From positions 46,515,288-46,579,287 of the forward strand of contig OX637288.1 of the NCBI GenBank assembly GCA_951799445.1: a DNA stretch of 64,000 bases. Reading direction: 5' to 3'. A model generated the notes under the pieces. That model was not told where the DNA came from, searched no databases, and saw only the letters and a list, made by a program, of their open reading frames with translations. Shown here piece by piece: positions 58,123-64,000 of this stretch (position 1 is its first letter; each line of letters opens with the position of its first letter). The DNA comes from Pseudisothecium myosuroides (Eukaryota; Streptophyta; Bryopsida; Hypnales; Lembophyllaceae). The position numbers and the translations under genes were made by a program.

Positions 58123-58900
58123 TGGGTTCGTGTAGATTGTACAGAATAGTGCATAGGTTTTGTGTGGCCCTGTTTATTGCTTCATCAAATGTTACTTAGT
58201 AGATAAGTTAACATCGTATATTTTCGGGACCGGAAAGGATCTTGAACCCAGAATATGACTCAAATTGGGTACCGACGATAGGTTTTTTTATATGTGAGGT
58301 CGCTGGCTTGGAACGTGACGATCCACATGGCTGGCCCACGTGTACTTTTAATGTTCTCAAAGCTGATATGGATGCCTGCCGTTTAAGACGATGATTCGGG
58401 TTCCTATCTAAGTTTACGCATGCTCTCGTATCTTCCTTGGAGGTATGTTGTATGGTATCAATCTTTCTTTTCAAGGCAGAGGGGGTGTTAGAAGCAGAGT
58501 GACTAGTGTTCATCGTTGTACAGTCCAGAAACAGACCGTCAGTTGAACAGGAGTTCATTACTTGACTTGTTACTTGATAACGAATACATTGTTGATTGTT
58601 TTTAAGGAAATTTTGTTTCACCTGAATTGCTACTGATCAGGGACACGTCAGGAATCAATCTGCGTTACTATTTACATTGTTTTGTCTTGATTTGTGACTC
58701 AAGACGAATGCTAAATGAGATATTATTTCAAGGTGATCGAACAGCTTTTCGAGATTGATGATGGTATGAAGTAGGTATTGTTCCTCATCACAAACGATTG
58801 GAAGAGGCTGATACTGAACTGGTTTGAAAGACAGGAGAAGATTTACTGCTTCTGATTTCTATGATGACTAGATAATCTATCTACTTTGCAGGGTTCAAGT
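58123..58900. other. Convergent 3' flanks
   Basis: Between the glutaredoxin-like gene (+) and the AM1-like gene (-), which converge. Expected to hold both 3' untranslated regions. No separate gene recognised; a - frame at 58208-58621 shows no known domain. Confidence 0.45.
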
Positions 58901-61900
58901 TCATGAATAGTGTTTGACGATAGTGTCAGAGTGAACTAGAGAACCCAATGTGAGTGACAGCGAAAGCGAGAGAGGTGTGCCTAGGTGGCTAGAAGCTGAA
59001 GTATTGTGACTGGGTTTCAAAGTTATCATGGCTTGCCGTGCATCACCGAAGGCTCTTTCGAACCTAGCTGGGAGAAGTTTAGGATCATGGCCGCCTATGC
59101 AATTCTCCGATTTCCTGGCAGACGTAGTTGAGTAGTCCTCGTTCATCAAACCATCTGCCATAGTGTGCCGGAGCTGAGGGTGCAGGAAATCCGTCCCGGC
59201 CTAGCGCAGATTCAAAACATGCAAGATCAGTTTGTGATCGCTTTTAAGCATTTAATAAGAACGCAGTAAATCCAAACTATTGGTTCATGGTTTGCTTGAA
59301 TCCTTACATGGTGTGGGTTCTGGCCTTTGATCGGGTGATGGTGGTTCGCCTGCTTCATGCAGCCGAACATCCCTGCCATTGCCGCTGCAACAGGGCAATT
59401 GTCTTTCGTCAGCGTGCTGACAACTCCTGGAAAATTGATCTGCACTTGTGAGTTGGTGGTGGATGCGCAGATTCCGGGTTGATCACGGTGAGAGGGATTG
59501 ATGTAGTCATCCCACCGCGCGCTCATTGCTTGATTCGACGTTTGCGTGGCCAAGTTTAGCCAGACGGCACTGGCAGCCTCCTGAGGACAGGGGCCTTCTC
59601 TGGGTACGCTGCTTTCGCCCATTTTCACTTGACACTCCTGCAATTCGAAGGCAATGCGAAGCTGAAGATTTTGATCTAGTAAAGGCATCATCATATCAGT
59701 GACATGGCTAAATATCAAGATATTGGCACCTTTTCCAGGCTACTGTCTGGAACCTCAAATACCTGTCCTAGATTTTTAAAGCTCAGTGAACATAAATGCC
59801 ACAATTTTGGCGCTCTGAACATTTCATTTTGACGAATAAGACCATCATCTCCTGAATTTATGCATTCCCGAGCGCAAGTGTAGGTTTCGGGCCTGAACAT
59901 TACCGGTCTCTCTGTGACGCAGTAGATTTCCTTGGTCGACGGACCATCTGCATCAGTACTGCTGCTTGTCGCGCTGTTTACACTCGCTAACTCTCTTGCC
60001 AGGGGCTCCACATGGTGAGCATTGTTCACGAGACCCCGTGATGAACTGGCCGGGTTAAGAGTTTCCGATACGTTTGTCGCAGACAGAACCTCCTCACCAG
60101 TAGACTGTAGCGAGGAGCCTGGCATACCGTTACCAAAACCTTCAGCTTGTGGAGAGTCGCGTGCAGATGTAATTCTTCCGTGTCCTTGCTGGGAGCTGAG
60201 GAGCTTCAAAATGCATTGGACATCCCACTGCTCGAAGGGGCCAACAATAGATGAGTCAGGTTCTGTGAACATTTTTGCGCCTCTCATGTGCATGGCTATG
60301 ATTTGTTTTGATCGATTTCTTTTCATTTCATTTCTTTTTGAAGGGCAAGATTATCTCTTTCATCCAAATCAACACCCAATGAAGATTTGCATCAAATTCA
60401 TTACTAATTCATATCCAGTTCATTTTCATTTCATTTTCAATTCATTTAGGGTTGATTTTCTTTTCAGTTACTACAATTCCTTTTCTGTGGGATTTTCAGT
60501 TCATTTTTAATTCATTTTTAATTCATTTTCTATTGATTAACGATTCATTTTTAATTAATTTCTGGTCATTTACAGTTGATTACTATTCGACCATTTTCTG
60601 TTCATTTTTAATTGATTTCCTTCTGCTCCTGTTCATTTACAACACATTTTGATTCTGTAGATTTTCAAACGTTCATTATGCAAGACATTGCATGAGCAGG
60701 TATTTGATTTTTATGTGCCCAATGAATTCCAAATTAGTATGAATCTATAATGTAGTTTTTGTTGAAAACATAGCCCTAATTAACGAACAGAGCGGAGGTA
60801 TGGAAGATTTCCATTCGTGCAGCAGATATCCAACCTGTATACGACTAACTGCTTTCCGTAAATCTGCAAGCTGCGACTCCAAATTATTGGTGCTTCCAGC
60901 TGCCGTGATTTGCTCCGCGTGATGCTCCTGAAGCTCGAAAAATTGGTGAGTTACTGACTCGAATAACTGATCGCCACAATGTTCGTGATATCATAACCTG
61001 GACATGAATTTATCAGAAAGACTTACCTCAATTTTCTTGTCCAACTCGTCATACGGTCTCCAGGGAGCGTCGTGGGCAGTTTGACGCGGCCCCACGTTGT
61101 CAGCATCTTTCAGGTCCAACACTTGCTGAATCCCCATTTGTTTCAACTCCTTCAGTCTTTCGAACAGGAACTTCATCTCTCTGTACAAAAGTCAAAACCG
61201 TGCGGAAACAGTTGATGATAAGTAGAGTCTTTGGATTGATCATTGAATAGCTAGAACTTGTTTCAGGTTTGACTAGTCAATTAGTATCGAGGATTGAGTT
61301 AGCTCCAATATTATTTGAATCCTCCAGATAGCGAGGTAGCACTTCAAGATCAAGAGTGGAAATTGAAAATGAGGAGCCACAGGAAACGATCCTTCAGTCT
61401 TTTAGACAACTTGATCTGAGTCGCACAAGGTACCCGAACTTTCAGTACTAAAAATTAATGCATTTTCAATTCGTTTCTAATTTTAAGATTCAAATGAATT
61501 CATTATCTTTATTTTGATATTATTTTTCTTTTCATTCATTTTTAATTCGCTTACAATTCATTAACATTCTTTTCAATTTTAGAATTTCAGTTCATTTTTG
61601 ACAACTGGTTTTCTTTTCATTTTCAATTCATTACCAGATCTTTTGTAATTCATTTTCAAATGTTGGCACTTCTTGATCAAGGGGGTGTAGAGTTGCTAAC
61701 CTTTTGAGAAACTCAATTGTGTCTTTGAGCAGGCTCATTTCTGCAGCTTCCGAGGACGACATTCCTCTGCCGATTTCCCATAATCCTCCTTGTAGCTTGT
61801 CTCCTGGTTTCCATCCTGAAGACCAGTACCAAGAAGGGAACTGAATTGTTAAAATAGAACTTACTTTGGATTTGCAGCGTTGATAGAAATAATTAAAAGA

Positions 61901-63851
61901 AAGTACAAGATGAACAAGGCCGTATTTTAAATCAGTCTATTGAAATTTTATGTTGTGATACAGATGCGATTGAATATTACCTTGAGGAGGCAGCCAAGAG
62001 GGGTCCTCGATTCCAGCTGCTTTCCGGATCTCCATAAGGCTAGCGTCTTCAAGCCAGTATTCCATGGCTCCTTCTGCATTGTGGCGACGGCGAAATCGCT
62101 CTCCGGTGCTGACCACTGTATCAGTCATGTGCTTGAGCAAGTGGTCCAGCAGCCCTGTGTCGCCAATGTGCTTCCTCGCCTCTTCTCGCAGAGCAGGCCT
62201 TAGGATGGGTCGTCCTGGCTGTGCTCTGCGCTCGTGCATGATGTCGATCAACTTCAACTGTGCGGACTTGTACCTTCACATGACATACCAAATGACTCTG
62301 AGATACAGTTTTCCTGGAGTGCACGTTGACTTCACAGATAATGGGCAGCAGATCTGCCGAGGAGAATTATGATCTCCAGTGGACAATGTGAGCAAGATAC
62401 GCCGGTAAGACCACCTTACCCTAAGTGGCACTGAATGCAGAAAATGAGCCCTAAATAATTCTTACCTGCAATCAAGTACTACCACTGATCCCGTTCTTCG
62501 AACAGCATTCACTTACCTCGATCCATACTGATAGAGCAGAAGTTGTAATGCAGACACTAAACTCGCTCTCAAGAATATGTACTTGTGGAACCCAAAGTTT
62601 CACAATTCGGACAGCGTTAGCTTTACCTTTCGCTTGACCACCGTCCCTGCATGTCTTTAGGAAGCTTCAGCATATTTGTAGTCGCCCTGCTGTGATGAAC
62701 CTTGAAGCTGGACTTCGGATCCTTTCCAGCATGACATAGTACCGATCGTTTGAAGAATCCTCTGGCGCTGCAAGCTTGCAGACCATACAAGTCGTTGAGC
62801 TTTGGAGGTGTAGGATATGCTTCTGCTGCTGTTGGCGATGGCGATGCCCATTGTCCTCGCATAAAATTGAATGGTATGAGCTGACCGACCTCCATTTCAT
62901 TCGATAATACCCTTCGCAAATAGGAATCGTTCCCTTTTTCCCTCAAGTGTCTGTCGCTGTGGTCACTGTATGTGCCAATGACTGCATCAACCTTTCTTTT
63001 GACGCCCCAGCGATTGGGTACCTCACATCCACCGTATCCTACCTTCAGTTCCAAATAGTCGTTGGTGTTGTGGCCAGCTGTAGCCACCTTTTCATGTGAA
63101 TAATCCCCTTGGCGATGCACCGGTATGGTTGCAATGGGAACATTGTCTCTGCTTTGTCTGCTGCTGCCCAGTATTTGTCCGAATGGTGCCATCCTAGTCT
63201 TCTTCCAGGGATGCAGCTCCGTTCTGGAAGGGCCGTCTCCCGACCTTTGGAAGTTGTCGCACAAGTCTTTAGTCATTTGATAGGCCTGTTCACTTTCTGC
63301 AATTATGACATCATGAAACCATAGTCATTCCAGGGGCAAAAACGGATATACAGAGGGAGCCTATCTCTCTGGTTCTCGGATTTGCTATTCCATGTTTGCA
63401 TGCAATTTGCCAACAGGGAAAAGTCGTGCGACGTAGTGATTTCCCTTATTTGCAAATTTTCGCTGATTCACGCGTTTACCATGCAAAATCATCTGGGAAA
63501 CATATGATAATTCCGTGAGGGAAACAAGAATAGTCTTCCTGTGATATAATTTTTCGCGTCAAATTCAAGAAAGCTTTCATTAATTTCCACATACTTCAAA
63601 CTCAGCGGATGCACAAGATCGAGTGGAGGGTACTAACCGAGGGTCTGATAATTACGTGAACCAGAGGTTCCTGGCAGGAGTGTGGGCTCACGTGGAGTCG
63701 ACACCATTTGCACGGTATGATCTCTACAGGTAGTTTCAGACGAGCTTTGGGTTAATCCAGTGAATCGTAAGGACTTCAAATGTGCTTGATGTAGAGATTC
63801 GGAGCATGAATATCCTCGTAGGAGACCTTTTTCCGCTATCTCTGGAATCAT
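58901..63851 (-). CDS. AMEIOTIC1/SWI1/DYAD-like meiosis protein
   Basis: Nine exons on -: 63638-63851, 62627-63296, 61981-62273, 61701-61815, 61027-61180, 60843-60927, 59730-60262, 59308-59637 and 58901-59173. Phases agree and sum to 888 residues. Residues about 289-405 match the conserved AM1/DYAD domain: GRWSSERY, RPILRPALREEARKHIGDTG, LLDHLLKHMTDTVV, ERFRRRHNAEGAMEYWLEDA, GWKPGD. A coiled-coil-rich stretch follows (MKFLFERLKELKQMG, LESQLADLRKAV). Upstream, RWGVKRKV resembles the RWGVRR motif of the family. In Arabidopsis and maize these proteins set meiotic entry, protect cohesin from WAPL and allow pairing. The N-terminal conserved block was not found, so further 5' exons may lie beyond the window. 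The donor at 60842 (C/GTATAC) and the last exon are the least certain parts. Confidence 0.85.
60340..60650. repeat. TTCATTTT-rich degenerate array in an AM1-like intron
   Basis: Many imperfect copies of TTCATTTTTAATTCATTTTC and variants (GTTCATTTTCATTTCATTTTC, TTGATTTTCTTTTCAGTT) fill the intron between 60262 and 60843. A similar array occupies about 61490-61660 in the intron before 61701. Confidence 0.7.
61460..61665. repeat. Second TTCATTTT-rich degenerate array
   Basis: ATTCATTTTTAATTCGCTTACAATTCATT-type strings, related in composition and motif to the array at 60340-60650, lie inside the intron between 61180 and 61701. Confidence 0.6.
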
Positions 63852-64000
63852 TTCAATTCATATCAATGATCTAGATGAGGTCATTTCGAGGCCGGAAGTT
63901 CGGATGTCTCTGTAAACTCCGCCGAGAACTCCGGGAGATCGAGGTACGTCGTATTTGGATACTAATGCTGAACATCAAGAGAGCTCGTGCTTTGGTATTA
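63852..64000 (-). other. Upstream edge of the AM1-like gene
   Basis: On -, an in-frame TGA lies 9 nt before the ATG at 63851. Further upstream a stretch without stops (about 63865-63960) could be an earlier exon, and ATTCCAG just inside the first exon (about 63842) could act as an acceptor. The window ends before this can be resolved. Confidence 0.3.

Overview
This is a nuclear window from a land plant. The genes are split by GT-AG introns, codon use is mixed, intergenic DNA is AT-rich and full of transposon remnants, and the families include plant-specific ones: a chloroplast-type DnaJ pair, an ERD15-like PAM2 protein, an AMEIOTIC1/SWI1/DYAD homologue and a myristoylated glutaredoxin-like protein. 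The style of the F-box and DnaJ proteins suggests a non-seed plant such as a moss or another bryophyte or lycophyte. That placement is an impression, not a result.

Layout. 0-8 kb: a two-exon PP2C-like gene on + with altered metal-site residues (1423-2749), a local tandem duplication behind it, and a two-exon ERD15-like gene on - (6254-7455). 8-15 kb: gene-poor, with a pogo-like MITE, three long hairpin MITEs with CACTACAAG ends, and an older MITE carrying one of those hairpins. 15.7-16.7 kb: a single-exon F-box gene on +. 17-24.7 kb: no gene, decayed repeats. 24.8-29.1 kb: eight-exon plastid DnaJ gene on -. 29.5-38 kb: MITEs, then a long inverted-repeat (foldback) element whose arms carry tRNA-like A and B boxes, split by a 5,966-bp Ty3/gypsy chromovirus with 435-bp LTRs and a TGTGT target duplication. 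38-43.2 kb: a 2-kb long-TIR element with a coiled-coil ORF, tandem repeats, and a TTAA-flanked MITE. 44.3-47.8 kb: a second plastid DnaJ gene on - with the same eight-exon structure as the first. 48-53.3 kb: LINE fragment, tandem repeats and the remnant of an unrecognised - strand gene. 55.3-58.1 kb: a 956-aa glutaredoxin-like gene on +. 58.9-63.9 kb: a nine-exon AM1/SWI1/DYAD homologue on -, possibly continuing beyond the window.

The genes do not form a pathway and each appears to be an independent transcription unit. The two DnaJ genes are the only evident paralogues; they lie in the same orientation about 19 kb apart with the transposon-rich block between them. The most unusual signal is in the chromovirus. 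The 10 nt one base downstream of its 5' LTR are exactly complementary to an LTR segment starting 30 nt after a TATA box. This is the arrangement expected for Tf1-style self-primed reverse transcription, and no tRNA-type primer site starting with TGG is seen. Exon coordinates were derived by hand from splice signals, reading phase and family similarity; no alignment or expression data were available.
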